Source of the DNA: Pseudomonadota bacterium
GTDB taxonomy: Bacteria > Myxococcota_A > UBA796 > SXON01
Assembly (NCBI GenBank): GCA_030684355.1
Contig: JAUXTN010000082.1
Coordinates: 1 to 49,954 of the forward strand
Reading direction: 5' to 3'
DNA length: 49,954 nucleotides
Each line of letters opens with the position of its first letter. Position 1 is the first letter of the stretch. The translations under genes were made by a program, and so were the position numbers. Under the pieces are notes generated by a model. It saw only the letters and a list, made by a program, of their open reading frames with translations, searched no databases and had not been told where the DNA came from. This document shows, in pieces, positions 41,325 to 49,954 of the stretch.

Positions 41325-42749
41325 CTACTTGTTGTGCCAGGTCACGAGCCGCTCCGCCGCCTTCCGCTCCTGCCACCACCACTTCCCGAGGGTCTGCTCG
41401 GCGTAGCCGTGGAGCGCGTGCTCCATGCGGTCCGCGAGCTTCACGTTGTAGTCGACCACGTTGTTGACGCTCTCGTGGGAGAGGCTGGCGCCGGTGTACC
41501 AGGTGCGCCGCTTGCCCTGGAGGGCCTCCATGTCCCAGACCGCGCCCGCGGCGATGGCCTCGCGCGGGAGCTTCGGGGAGTGCTTCCACCGGAACTGGCC
41601 GAGCACCTGCGCGACCTTCCCGCCCTGGCGCGCGATGTCCCGGGTGACCCGCTCGCGGAGCGAGGTGTCGGAGAGCTGGCGGTTGCCGTACTGGTAGACC
41701 ACGTAGACCGGCTTCCGGGCGTCGGTGCGGGCTTCGGCGACGGGGGTCTTGTCGGCAGTGCGCCGCGCGACCAGGATGTTGCCGAGCAGGGGCCCGTCCG
41801 CGCCCCGCAAGCTCGCCTCGAAGGAGTGGGTGTCCTCGTGCCGAAACCAGCCGTCCGCGACGACGAGCGTCGTGGCGAATTGGTCCCACCGCAGGCGCCC
41901 GAACACCGCGCGCTCGTCGTCCGCGAGGGGCAGCCAGGCGCCGCACTCGTCTGGCGGCGTGCTCACCACGAGGTGGTCGAACCGCAGCCGCTGGCCGTCC
42001 TTGGCGATGACCTCCACGCCGCGCGGCCCCCGGTCGACATGGGCGGTGTCCCAGCCGAGGCGCACGTCCAACGTCGCCGCCATGGACTGCCACAGGTGCG
42101 ACCAGCCCGGCACGGGCTCGTCGATGTGCATCGCGGCCGCCGAGAGGAGGAGGCTCGGCGTGTTCCAGCGCAGCCCGTACAGGGCCGGCACCTGGTCGAG
42201 GTGGCCATACCCCATCGCGGTCATCGATCTGAGCGCGAAGCGCTCGATCCCCGGGAAGTTGCGCTCCCGGAGCCACTCTCCGAACGGGACGGACACCTCG
42301 GCATCGAACGTGGCCCGGTCCCGGCCGAGCTCTTGCATCGTGAAGAATCGGAGCCAGTGCTGGCCGTAGCGCCAGAGCTCGTCGCACATGCGCGCGCGGG
42401 AGCCCCCCGAGACGAAGTGCCCGAAGTCGGTGGTCGTCCCGTCCACCCGGTGGATGACGTGGCGCCGCAGGCGATGGGAGGTCATCCCGTAGCGACGCAT
42501 CCACGCACGCACCTGCGTGTAGCCCTCGGTGAAGTAGCAGGTCCCCACCTCGTGGCCGACGCCTTCGTGCTGGATCGTGAGGGACTTGCCGCCCACCCGC
42601 TCCGAGCGCTCCAGCACGGTGACATCGCGGAACCCGCGATCGGTCAGGATCCGCGCGAGGCTAAGGCCCGCGGGGCCCGCGCCGACGATGCCGATGGAGG
42701 GGCCCGCGGCGATGGTCCGTGTCGGCGGGCTTCCGAATAAAAGTCCCAT
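41325..42749 (-). CDS. FAD-dependent amine-oxidase-like oxidoreductase
   Basis: 474 residues. The ADP-binding motif is GIVGAGPAGLSLARIL, followed by VLERSERVGGKS, as in flavin amine oxidases and UDP-galactopyranose mutase-like enzymes. Further FAD contacts are HEVGTCYFTEGYTQ and the C-terminal TWYTGASLSHESVNNVVDYNVKLADRM. Oxidation of an amine or a related carbon-hydrogen substrate is the family reaction; the actual substrate is unknown. ATG 42749 has GGAG five bases upstream and sits downstream of a sigma-70-like promoter. Same strand as the UXS-like gene, 114 bp apart. Confidence 0.83.
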   Translation of the reverse strand: MGLLFGSPPTRTIAAGPSIGIVGAGPAGLSLARILTDRGFRDVTVLERSERVGGKSLTIQHEGVGHEVGTCYFTEGYTQVRAWMRRYGMTSHRLRRHVIHRVDGTTTDFGHFVSGGSRARMCDELWRYGQHWLRFFTMQELGRDRATFDAEVSVPFGEWLRERNFPGIERFALRSMTAMGYGHLDQVPALYGLRWNTPSLLLSAAAMHIDEPVPGWSHLWQSMAATLDVRLGWDTAHVDRGPRGVEVIAKDGQRLRFDHLVVSTPPDECGAWLPLADDERAVFGRLRWDQFATTLVVADGWFRHEDTHSFEASLRGADGPLLGNILVARRTADKTPVAEARTDARKPVYVVYQYGNRQLSDTSLRERVTRDIARQGGKVAQVLGQFRWKHSPKLPREAIAAGAVWDMEALQGKRRTWYTGASLSHESVNNVVDYNVKLADRMEHALHGYAEQTLGKWWWQERKAAERLVTWHNK

Positions 42750-42778
42750 CGAAGCTCCGGTTCAGGATGTGTTTACGT

Positions 42779-42806
42779 GCGATAGACGCGCCCGCGTTGG
42801 CGTCAA
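42779..42806 (-). promoter_or_regulatory. Sigma-70-like promoter for the FAD-oxidoreductase gene
   Basis: On the minus strand, TTGACG (42806-42801) and TATCGC (42784-42779) are 16 bp apart, the same -35 and spacer as the grpE promoter. The -10 lies 29 bp upstream of ATG 42749. The gap DNA is less GC-rich than the genes. Confidence 0.5.
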
Positions 42807-42863
42807 CCCACGATCTGCACCCACGTTTCCGGCCTGCCGATGTGACGGCGTCTCGACGCGAAC

Positions 42864-43796
<933 letters not shown>

Positions 43797-43879
43797 CCAC
43801 GCTCGTTAACCGGATAGGCGGTCGACCCGATGCCCCCATCGACGCCCCCCGCACGCGGACTGGCCAGGACCGGCCGTCC

Positions 43880-44662
43880 ATGAACCCCATCAGCCGCCTC
43901 GGGGCGATGCTCATCCATGTGCTGGAGAGCGTCGGGCGCTACGTGCGCTTCCTCATGCGCTCGATGGCGAGCGGCCTGCTCCCGCCGTACCGGCTGCGCC
44001 TGCTCTTCAAGCAGATGCACTTCGTCGGCGTCGAGTCGCTCCTCATCGTGATCGTGACCGGTGTGTTCACCGGCATGGTCTTCGCGGTCCAGGCCAACGT
44101 GGGGTTCTCGCGGTTCGGCGCCGAGGGCCTCATCGGGGCGATCGTGACGCTGTCGCTCACCCGCGAGCTCTCGCCGGTCCTCACCGCGCTGATGGTGAAC
44201 GGGCGCGTCGGGAGCGCGATGGCCGCCGAGCTCGGCACCATGCGGGTCACCGAGCAGATCGACGCGCTCGACAGCATGGCGATCGACGCCCACCAGTACC
44301 TCGCGGCGCCCCGCATCCTCGCGGCCACCTTGATGGTGCCGGCGCTCACGATGGTGTTCAACGTCGTGGGCGTGCTCGGCTGCTGGTACGTCGCGGTCAA
44401 GCAGCTCTCCGTGACGCCCGGCGCGTTCCAGGCGCGCATCGAGTGGTGGGTCGACCCCGACGACATCATCGGCGGCCTCATCAAGTCGTCGTTGTTCGGG
44501 CTCCTCCTGTCGTCGGTCGGCTGCTACAAGGGCTTCACCACCTCCGGCGGTGCCGAGGGCGTGGGGCGCGCGACCACCACCGCCGTCGTCATCTCGGGCG
44601 TGCTCATCCTCACCAGCGACTACTTCATGACGCTCATCCTGGCCCCATTGTCGGTCGGATGA
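43880..44662 (+). CDS. mlaE: MlaE-family phospholipid ABC transporter permease
   Basis: 260 residues with five or six hydrophobic helices. It matches MlaE: LLIVIVTGVFTGMVFAVQANVGFSRFGAEG, LSLTRELSPVLTALMVNGRVGSAMAAELGTMRVTEQIDAL and the C-terminal SSLFGLLLSSVGCYKGFTTSGGAEGVGRATTTAVV (EQ-loop-like coupling helix). It forms the inner-membrane channel for lipid movement between membranes, with MlaF as ATPase and an MCE protein as periplasmic acceptor. Overlaps mlaF by ATGA. The best MlaD candidate in the window is the gene at 5220-6683. Confidence 0.95.
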   Translation: MNPISRLGAMLIHVLESVGRYVRFLMRSMASGLLPPYRLRLLFKQMHFVGVESLLIVIVTGVFTGMVFAVQANVGFSRFGAEGLIGAIVTLSLTRELSPVLTALMVNGRVGSAMAAELGTMRVTEQIDALDSMAIDAHQYLAAPRILAATLMVPALTMVFNVVGVLGCWYVAVKQLSVTPGAFQARIEWWVDPDDIIGGLIKSSLFGLLLSSVGCYKGFTTSGGAEGVGRATTTAVVISGVLILTSDYFMTLILAPLSVG

Positions 44663-45414
44663 AGAAGGTCGGCATCCAGCTCGAGGGCGTCAAGAAGCGC
44701 TTCGGTACGCAGGAGGTCCTCCGCGGGGTCGACCTCGTGGTGCCCGCGGGCGAGGTGACCGTCATCATCGGGCGCAGCGGCACCGGCAAGAGCGTGCTGC
44801 TCAAGCACGTGATGGGGCTCATGCGGCCGGACGCGGGCGTCATCCGCATCGGCGGGCTCGACATCACGGGCCTCCGGGACGCCCAGCTCCGGCGCGAGCG
44901 CTTCCGCTTCGGCATGGTGTTCCAGCACGCCGCGCTCTTCGACTCGATGGACGTCTACGACAACGTGGCCTTCCCGCTCCGCGAGCACTCGAAGCTCTCG
45001 GAGGCGCAGATCCGCATCCGGGTGGAGGCGATGCTCGCGTCGGTCGGGCTGAAGGACGCCGGCCGGAAGCAGGTGAACGAGCTGTCCGGCGGCATGCGGA
45101 AGCGCGTGGGCGTGGCGCGCGCGATGGTACGCGGCCCCGAGTTCCTCCTCTACGACGAGCCCACCACCGGCCTCGACCCCATCATGACGGCGCAGATCGA
45201 CGCGCTCATCCGCGACACGCAGGACGCCAACCCGGGCCTCACGTCCCTGGTCATCAGCCACGACATGGCGGCGACCTTCCGCATCGCCGACAAGATCGCG
45301 ATGCTGCACGAGGGGCGCGTCATCCTGGAGGGGACCGCCGAGACCTTCCGCGAGACCGACGATCCGCGCGTGCGCCAGTTCGTCGAGGGGCGGCTCGAGG
45401 GGCCGATCGGGTAG
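44659..45414 (+). CDS. mlaF: MlaF-family phospholipid ABC transporter ATPase
   Basis: 251 residues. Walker A is GRSGTGKS, the Q-loop GMVFQHAALFDSM, the signature LSGGMRKRVGVARAM, Walker B LLYDEPTTGLDP and the switch His in VISHDM. The VRQFVEGRLEGPIG tail resembles MlaF C-termini that contact MlaB. ATG 44659 overlaps the mlaE stop. It powers phospholipid trafficking at the inner membrane. mlaB and mlaC are not adjacent; an MCE protein at 5220 may replace MlaD. Confidence 0.96.
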   Translation: MKKVGIQLEGVKKRFGTQEVLRGVDLVVPAGEVTVIIGRSGTGKSVLLKHVMGLMRPDAGVIRIGGLDITGLRDAQLRRERFRFGMVFQHAALFDSMDVYDNVAFPLREHSKLSEAQIRIRVEAMLASVGLKDAGRKQVNELSGGMRKRVGVARAMVRGPEFLLYDEPTTGLDPIMTAQIDALIRDTQDANPGLTSLVISHDMAATFRIADKIAMLHEGRVILEGTAETFRETDDPRVRQFVEGRLEGPIG

Positions 45415-45437
45415 GGCCCACGGGATGAAACGATGGA

Positions 45438-45460
45438 CAGGCCGAGCGCTAGCCGGCCTG
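45438..45460. terminator. Hairpin between convergent mlaF and the minus-strand gene
   Basis: CAGGCCG (45438-45444) and CGGCCTG (45454-45460) form a 7-bp stem around a 9-base loop, midway between two converging stop codons. It may end transcription from both sides. No T-run on either strand. Confidence 0.5.
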
Positions 45461-45461
45461 C

Positions 45462-46262
45462 CTACGGGATCACGAAGTGCAGCGTGAACGCCACGGCCGC
45501 CGCGCCCGCGAGCCCGTACGTCGAGTAGTGGAACACCTTCTGCCGGTCGAAGGACGAGGTGAGGGTGTCGCGGTCCGTGGCCACGGTCATCTCGTGGTTC
45601 TGCGCCACCGCGCCGCCCGCGCACGCCCCCGCCCCCGCGGCGGCCACACCCGCGAGGATCAGCATCGCGGGGGACTTCTTGCGCTCCGGCTCGATGACGG
45701 GCCGCGCCTCGGCGAGGCTCGTGTCCGCGTTCGTGGTGGGCTCGACGAGCACGCCGGTGTCGACCACGGCGTCCTCGCCGCGCCCGATGCGCACCACGCG
45801 CCCGAACCGCACGCCGCCGTCCGCCCCGACGACCTGCACGAGGTGCGGCGCCGCCGTCACGTTGGCGGGCCACACGGACACGTTCGTGCCGTCGATCAGG
45901 GCGTCGCGCGTCGGCTCCAGGAACAGGCTGCCGTCGCCGTCCGGGCGGGCGGCGGCCCAGGCGGCGCGCACGTCGGGGCCGAGGCGGTCGTCGTAGAGGT
46001 CGGGCGCGGTGGCACGGGCGGCGGCGAAGGAGGCCCGCGCGGTGGCGGTGTCCTTGCGGAGGTGCGCGGACGCACCCTCGACCAACCAGTACCGGCCGAG
46101 CTGCGTGGGGGTGGCCCTCGCGCACTGGAAGGAAGACTCGGCGGCCTCCAGCGCTGTCTTCGCCTTGGCGAAGTCCCCGCCGACGAGCGCGGCGGTCGCC
46201 CGCTCCACCTCGGCGTCGATGTTGGGGCACGCGAACGCGAGGGACGCCAAGAGGAACATCAT
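45462..46262 (-). CDS. Small exported protein with helical repeats and C-terminal membrane segments
   Basis: 266 residues. MMFLLASLAFA is a signal peptide. About 15-100 is helical with TPR-like spacing (AALVGGDFAKAKTALEAAESSF, SAHLRKDTATARASFAAARATAPDLY). The middle is beta-rich. Two hydrophobic segments follow near 210-225 (AMLILAGVAAAGAGACAGGAV) and at the C-terminus (TYGLAGAAAVAFTLHFVIP), suggesting a membrane anchor. ATG 46262 overlaps the kinase stop by 4 bp (ATGATG), so it is translationally coupled to the kinase. Possibly part of a signalling or envelope complex; family unknown. Confidence 0.72.
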   Translation of the reverse strand: MMFLLASLAFACPNIDAEVERATAALVGGDFAKAKTALEAAESSFQCARATPTQLGRYWLVEGASAHLRKDTATARASFAAARATAPDLYDDRLGPDVRAAWAAARPDGDGSLFLEPTRDALIDGTNVSVWPANVTAAPHLVQVVGADGGVRFGRVVRIGRGEDAVVDTGVLVEPTTNADTSLAEARPVIEPERKKSPAMLILAGVAAAGAGACAGGAVAQNHEMTVATDRDTLTSSFDRQKVFHYSTYGLAGAAAVAFTLHFVIP

Positions 46263-47914
46263 CGTGACGTTCTCCACTTTGCTTGGGACGAGTAGTAGCG
46301 GAGGCCGGCGGGCCCGTCGGAGCCGATCACGAGGGTGTAGGGCGCGGAGCGCTCGCCGCCGACCGCGATGGCGAAGGTGTGCGGGCCGGCCGTGAGCGGG
46401 TGGTCGGTGAGGGGGGTGGTCCCGACCGAGGTGCCGTCCACCCACACGCTCATGCCGATGGTGTCCGCGGTGATGTCGAGCGGGAACGTCGCCGCGACGG
46501 GGCGCTCGGCGGCGGCGCCGGCGGTCTGCGCGACGACGGGCTGCTTGATGCCCGAGGGCGGCTTGGGCGGGTTCTTCTTCGGCGGTTCGTCGGGGAACAC
46601 TTCGGGGTGGGGATCGGGCTTCACCTCGTCCGCCGGTGCGGGCTCCACCGGGCCTGGATCCACGGGCTCCACCACGGACGGAGGGGCGATGACGGGCGGC
46701 TCGGGGGAGGGGACCGGGGCCACCGCGGAGACGGTGACGGCCTCGGCGGGTGGCGCATCGCCCGTCCATCGTCGGGAGAGCTGCCAGCCCACCACGCCGA
46801 CTCCGACCACACCGATGCCCACCGCCGCGAGCACGACGGCGGCGATGGCGTAGGCCGGCCGGAAGCCCTCGGGTGCACGCGGGGGGAGCGCGGCGATGGA
46901 GGGCTCGTGCGTGGGCTCCGCGCGCCCGCCCCCGTTGGCTCGGGACCCGTTCCCGGTGGACACGCCGCCGAGCGTCACGGTGTTGGGCAGCGGCTTGTTC
47001 GCGTTGGACCGGCTCCGGGCCTCGACGAGCGCCGGCACCTCGTCCCGCGCGAAGCGGGAGAGGCTCTCCCCGCCGACGACGCTCACGGCGAGGTCACAGC
47101 GCTCCCGCACGTCCGCGGCGGAGGGGCGGTCGGCGGGCTCGAACGAGGTCATGGCCGCGATCAGCTCCAGCACGACCTCCGGCAGGTCCGTCTGCGAGTT
47201 GAGGAGCTGGCCCACCTTGTGCTCGAACGGCGTGCGCGCGAGCGGAGGGCGCTCCCAGGGGCCGTTCGCCACGAGGTCGTAGAGGGTGACACCCAGGGCA
47301 TAGATGTCGACCGGCGACCCGTAGGCCTCCCCCAGCCACTGCTCCGGCGCCATGAAGCGGGGGGTGCCCCAGCCGCCGTTGGTGGTGTGGCCGTCCCGCG
47401 CGAAGTCGGCCTTGGCCACGCCGAAGTCGAGCACCTTGACACGCCCGTGGACGGTGAGGAGCACGTTCGCGGGCTTGATGTCGCGGTGGATGACCCGGAG
47501 CGGCTGCCCGGTGAGCGCGGAGCTGGAGTTGTACGCGGCGTCGAGCGCGGCGGCCGTGCCCGAAATGAGCTCGAGCGCGGCGCGCACCGGCACCCGCCGG
47601 GGGTGGATGTTCTTGATGAGGTCCGCGAGGTCGACCCCCTCGACGTACTCCATGACCACGGCGGGCCGGCCCTCGACCTCCGCGAGATCGAGGACCTGGA
47701 CGATGCCGTCGTGGGCGAGGAGGCCGAGCAGCCGGGCCTCGTCCTTCTGCCGCGCGACGAGGTCCGGCGTCGCATCCAGTCCTTCGCGCATCACCTTTAC
47801 TGCAACACGACGCACAAATCGGTCGCGGCCGTGGAGGTTCGCGAGGTACACTGCGCCGAAACCCCCGGTTCCGAGGGTCCTCAGGAATTCGAGCTCTCTG
47901 CGTTCGCCTTCCAC
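46259..47914 (-). CDS. Membrane Ser/Thr protein kinase with PEGA-like extracytoplasmic domain
   Basis: 551 residues. The kinase domain (about 8-280) has all key residues: GTGGFGAVYLA (P-loop), RRVAVKVM (Lys), VIHRDIKPANVLL (catalytic Asp), VLDFGVAKA (DFG) and FMAPEQWLG (APE). A Pro/Ala-rich segment and one membrane helix (about 350-375, AYAIAAVVLAAVGIGVVGVGVVGW) follow, then a Pro/Glu-rich linker and a C-terminal PEGA-like unit (MSVWVDGTSVGTTPLTDHPLTAGPHTFAIAV). The layout is typical of Myxococcota eukaryote-like kinases, with the C-terminus outside the cytoplasm. Start GTG 47914. The next gene upstream is a TonB-like protein 38 bp away. Confidence 0.9.
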   Translation of the reverse strand: MEGERRELEFLRTLGTGGFGAVYLANLHGRDRFVRRVAVKVMREGLDATPDLVARQKDEARLLGLLAHDGIVQVLDLAEVEGRPAVVMEYVEGVDLADLIKNIHPRRVPVRAALELISGTAAALDAAYNSSSALTGQPLRVIHRDIKPANVLLTVHGRVKVLDFGVAKADFARDGHTTNGGWGTPRFMAPEQWLGEAYGSPVDIYALGVTLYDLVANGPWERPPLARTPFEHKVGQLLNSQTDLPEVVLELIAAMTSFEPADRPSAADVRERCDLAVSVVGGESLSRFARDEVPALVEARSRSNANKPLPNTVTLGGVSTGNGSRANGGGRAEPTHEPSIAALPPRAPEGFRPAYAIAAVVLAAVGIGVVGVGVVGWQLSRRWTGDAPPAEAVTVSAVAPVPSPEPPVIAPPSVVEPVDPGPVEPAPADEVKPDPHPEVFPDEPPKKNPPKPPSGIKQPVVAQTAGAAAERPVAATFPLDITADTIGMSVWVDGTSVGTTPLTDHPLTAGPHTFAIAVGGERSAPYTLVIGSDGPAGLRYYSSQAKWRTSR

Positions 47915-47951
47915 AGGGGAAGCGTACCACGAAGCTCTACTACGGGCGCGG

Positions 47952-49043
47952 CTAACGCGGCGACTTCAGGATGCCCGGGAACTGCACGCCCGCGCGCGGA
48001 TCGATGCCCTGGTACTGCATCTGCGCCTGCCCGAGATTCACGGTGAATTCGAGGTCCGCGAGGTACACGCGCCCGTCGCGACGGATGAGCTGTTCGGGCG
48101 GGTTCGGGAAGGGACCCGCGACGCGGAAGGCCTCCACCACCGCGTCGTCCAGCGGATCGGAGCCGCTCTTGGTGGTGACGGAGAGGGTCTCCAGCGCGCC
48201 CTCCCCCGTGAGGACGATCGACACCGTGGTCTTGTAGTGGGTCTTCGAGAGGCGCAGCGACGGCGAGAGATTGTCGAGGTTCTGCTTCCAGTAGAAGTTC
48301 ACCTGGCGCCGGATGCGGTTCATGTAGGCCGCGCCGATGAATTCCCGCGTGTTGAGGGCGACAGAATCGCCGAGCTTCTCGTTGAGGAGATCGTTCTGTG
48401 GCGCGCCGGCCAGGGACTGGGTGCTCGACGAGGCCTTCGTCGGCGCGGCCAGGCCTTCCTTGTTCGTGAGCGCGAACGCCGACGGGATGATCGACTTCGG
48501 CGGGCCCCGGCCCGGCGCGGGGTCGGTGAGGCTGCCCACGGTGGCTCCGCTGGACACGTCCTTCGCGCCGACGTCCATCAGGTCTTCGAACTCGAGCTTG
48601 GCGTCGCGGCTGTACTGGTTCGACAGCACCTCGGGGTTGACCCGGTAGGCGTCGGTGCGGGTCTCCTGGCTAACCGCGTTGTCGTGCTCGGCCAGGTAGT
48701 CCGCGGTGAGGGGGGTCTTCTCCTCGTCGGGCGTCACGGTCTCCACGACCTGCCCGTCCGGCATGACGGGCTCCGGCTCCTCTTCCTCCTCCGGCTCCGC
48801 TTCGGCCTCCTCGATCGCCTTGTCCTCGAGCGCCTCGAGCCGGGCGATCTGGTCGGCGGTCAGGGCGTCGAGGGGGTCCCCGTCGATGACCTGGACGGAG
48901 ATGGGCGCCTCGTACGCGGAGAGCTCGAAGCCCCCGAGGAACCGCTCCGCGACCGGCACCAGCGCCACGTGCAACGCGAGGGACAGCGCGACCAGGAGCG
49001 CAATCCGCCAGCGTGGCAGGGTCGTTGGCGGGCGAGCAGGCAT
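47952..49043 (-). CDS. TonB-like energy-transducer-type protein
   Basis: 363 residues. One N-terminal membrane helix (WRIALLVALSLALHVALVPVAE) is followed by an acidic Pro/Glu stretch (AEAEPEEEEEPEPVMP) and a long low-complexity region. The C-terminal 95 residues form a TonB-type domain: INRIRRQVNFYWKQ-like helix (here AAYMNRIRRQVNFYWKQNL), then TTVSIVLTGEGALETLSVTTKSGSDPLDDAVVEAF. Myxococcota carry many such proteins that do not drive classic TonB receptors; gliding-motility AgmX-type proteins are an example. ATG 49043 follows GGAGG. Same strand as the kinase; no ExbB or ExbD in the window. Confidence 0.82.
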   Translation of the reverse strand: MPARPPTTLPRWRIALLVALSLALHVALVPVAERFLGGFELSAYEAPISVQVIDGDPLDALTADQIARLEALEDKAIEEAEAEPEEEEEPEPVMPDGQVVETVTPDEEKTPLTADYLAEHDNAVSQETRTDAYRVNPEVLSNQYSRDAKLEFEDLMDVGAKDVSSGATVGSLTDPAPGRGPPKSIIPSAFALTNKEGLAAPTKASSSTQSLAGAPQNDLLNEKLGDSVALNTREFIGAAYMNRIRRQVNFYWKQNLDNLSPSLRLSKTHYKTTVSIVLTGEGALETLSVTTKSGSDPLDDAVVEAFRVAGPFPNPPEQLIRRDGRVYLADLEFTVNLGQAQMQYQGIDPRAGVQFPGILKSPR

Positions 49044-49104
49044 GTCCTCCTAGAGCTTATTGCCGGGTTCCGGCGAACGACAAGCGGCAACTCTGCGTCG
49101 GGGC

Positions 49105-49954
49105 CTAAGGCGAGGACGCGCGGTAGCGGAAGGTCCACTGGAGCCAGACCCCGCTGCCGGACCCCGCCGGCATGGGTGGCACACGGGCTGGAATGGCGGC
49201 GAGGGCGGCCAGATCGAGCTCCGCGTTGCCCGCGCTGGACTGGACGTAGACGTTCGAGACGGCGCCGCTCCGGGCGACCCGGAAGCGCACCACGCAGATG
49301 CCCTGGGTCCCGAACGCACGTAGCGCGGGGGGGTAGATCCAGCGGTGTCGGATGTCGTCATCGACGGTGTTCAGCCACGCGCCGAGCGGGTGCGCGCGGG
49401 CGCTGTAGCGGGTGTCCTCGGCCAGGGCGGTGCGCTCGTCGAGGACCGCGATGTCGGACCACCCGTGGGACTCCGCGTCCTGGTCCGCGAGCACGGCGGT
49501 CTCCCGGCGGGGAGCCTGCGCGGCGTCCGGTGTGGGCTCGCCCTCGGCATCCGCGAGGGGCGGCGGGGACGCGGACCAGAAGTCATCGTCGAGGGGCGGC
49601 GCCGTGACCGGGCGGCGCGGAGCCGGGGGAGCGTCCGGGCGCGTCGGGGAGAGGGCGGCCTCGGCGACGGCGGGCTCGGGGAGCGGCGAGGGTTCGGGGG
49701 CGGCGGCGCCCGGGGGGACCAGCCGGCCCTTCGCGGGCCGGGCAGCTTCGGGACGGGGGGGGGCCGGGGCGGCCTTCGGGGCCGTCGGGACCTCGCCCGC
49801 GGAGAGCCGGAACCCCGCGCCGGCGCCGGGCGGGGCCGATGCCGCGCCGGGGGCGACGTAGGGGAGCTCGACGGTCTGCGGAGCGGGCGTGCGCGGGGGA
49901 GGGGACGTGGCGGGCGCGCCGCCCGTGGTCGAGGGCGGCGACACGGCGCGCGTG
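49105..49954 (-). CDS. Second TonB-like protein, N-terminus beyond the right edge
   Basis: At least 279 residues; the frame stays open to the window edge, so the true start lies outside. The visible N-terminal 150 residues are Pro/Ala-rich and disordered, with the motif LDDDFWSAS near position 115 of the visible part. The C-terminal about 90 residues are a TonB domain: IRHRWIYPPALRAFGTQGICVVRFRVARSGAVSNVYVQSSAGNAELDLAALAAIPAR, ending TFRYRASSP. It is 61 bp upstream of the other TonB-like gene on the same strand, so probably co-transcribed. Whether it has a membrane helix cannot be seen. Confidence 0.78.
   Translation of the reverse strand, partial: TRAVSPPSTTGGAPATSPPPRTPAPQTVELPYVAPGAASAPPGAGAGFRLSAGEVPTAPKAAPAPPRPEAARPAKGRLVPPGAAAPEPSPLPEPAVAEAALSPTRPDAPPAPRRPVTAPPLDDDFWSASPPPLADAEGEPTPDAAQAPRRETAVLADQDAESHGWSDIAVLDERTALAEDTRYSARAHPLGAWLNTVDDDIRHRWIYPPALRAFGTQGICVVRFRVARSGAVSNVYVQSSAGNAELDLAALAAIPARVPPMPAGSGSGVWLQWTFRYRASSP

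Noticed and set aside
49060..49090. TTGCCG...CGGCAA inverted repeat between the two TonB-like genes
   Set aside because: Six-bp arms with a 19-base loop, no T-run on the minus strand; too weak to call a terminator, and the genes look co-transcribed.

Overview
The window is about 50 kb of very GC-rich, densely coding chromosomal DNA. I read 41 protein-coding genes, one of them cut by the right edge. There are no rRNA genes, no CRISPR array and no insertion sequence, and I recognised no tRNA. The features point to a deltaproteobacterial-type organism, most likely a member of Myxococcota: extreme GC at third codon positions, many short lipoproteins, giant TPR proteins, a PEGA-type Ser/Thr kinase beside TonB-like proteins, an MCE protein with a barrel-like tail, and one secreted protein with a MYXO-CTERM-like tail (Cys-Gly-Cys, hydrophobic helix, arginine cluster). 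No gene-free stretch exceeds 161 bp.

Layout. 91-5129 (minus): a fused metallopeptidase/TolB-propeller/Omp85-barrel protein, translationally coupled to a lytic transglycosylase. 5220-14649 (plus): an MlaD/MCE protein, a 1965-residue TPR protein with a 13-residue repeat region, an ICMT-like methyltransferase and an unknown TPR-like membrane protein. 14695-18321: a DUF4340 protein (minus), then grpE and a PAS/histidine-kinase-like/receiver protein (plus). 18427-21181: a tight overlapping operon of two unusual GTPases (the second with a YaaW/UPF0174-like front half) and a GGQ release-factor-like protein. 21269-24356: a lipoprotein with four Ig-like domains and a segment that reads as a complete BPI/LBP/CETP (TULIP) protein, followed by a zinc-ribbon protein. 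24492-29940: an exported protein, a kynureninase-like PLP enzyme, a small membrane protein, GT4 and GT2 glycosyltransferases and a DUF4846 protein. 29962-32219 (minus): a small conserved protein, a HEAT lipoprotein and an Nfu-type Fe-S scaffold. 32321-36630 (plus): acyl-CoA dehydrogenase, MFS exporter, NAD-dependent epimerase and DUF4097 lipoprotein. 36659-41306: the MYXO-CTERM-like protein, small lipoproteins, an FmdB-like protein and argS. 41325-43796 (minus): an FAD amine-oxidase-like protein and a UDP-xylose-synthase-like enzyme. 43880-45414 (plus): mlaE and mlaF. 45462 to the right edge (minus): two TonB-like proteins, the PEGA Ser/Thr kinase and a small tail-anchored protein.

Common themes are the cell envelope (lipid transport by MlaD/MlaE/MlaF and possibly the BPI-like lipoprotein, peptidoglycan cleavage, outer-membrane barrels, glycosyltransfer and nucleotide-sugar enzymes) and large TPR/HEAT scaffolds. 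The strongest candidates for something undescribed are the Ig-plus-BPI lipoprotein, the overlapping operon of atypical GTPases with a GGQ protein, and a short acidic-aromatic motif shared by otherwise unrelated proteins here. All function calls come from reading the translated sequence; no database search was run.
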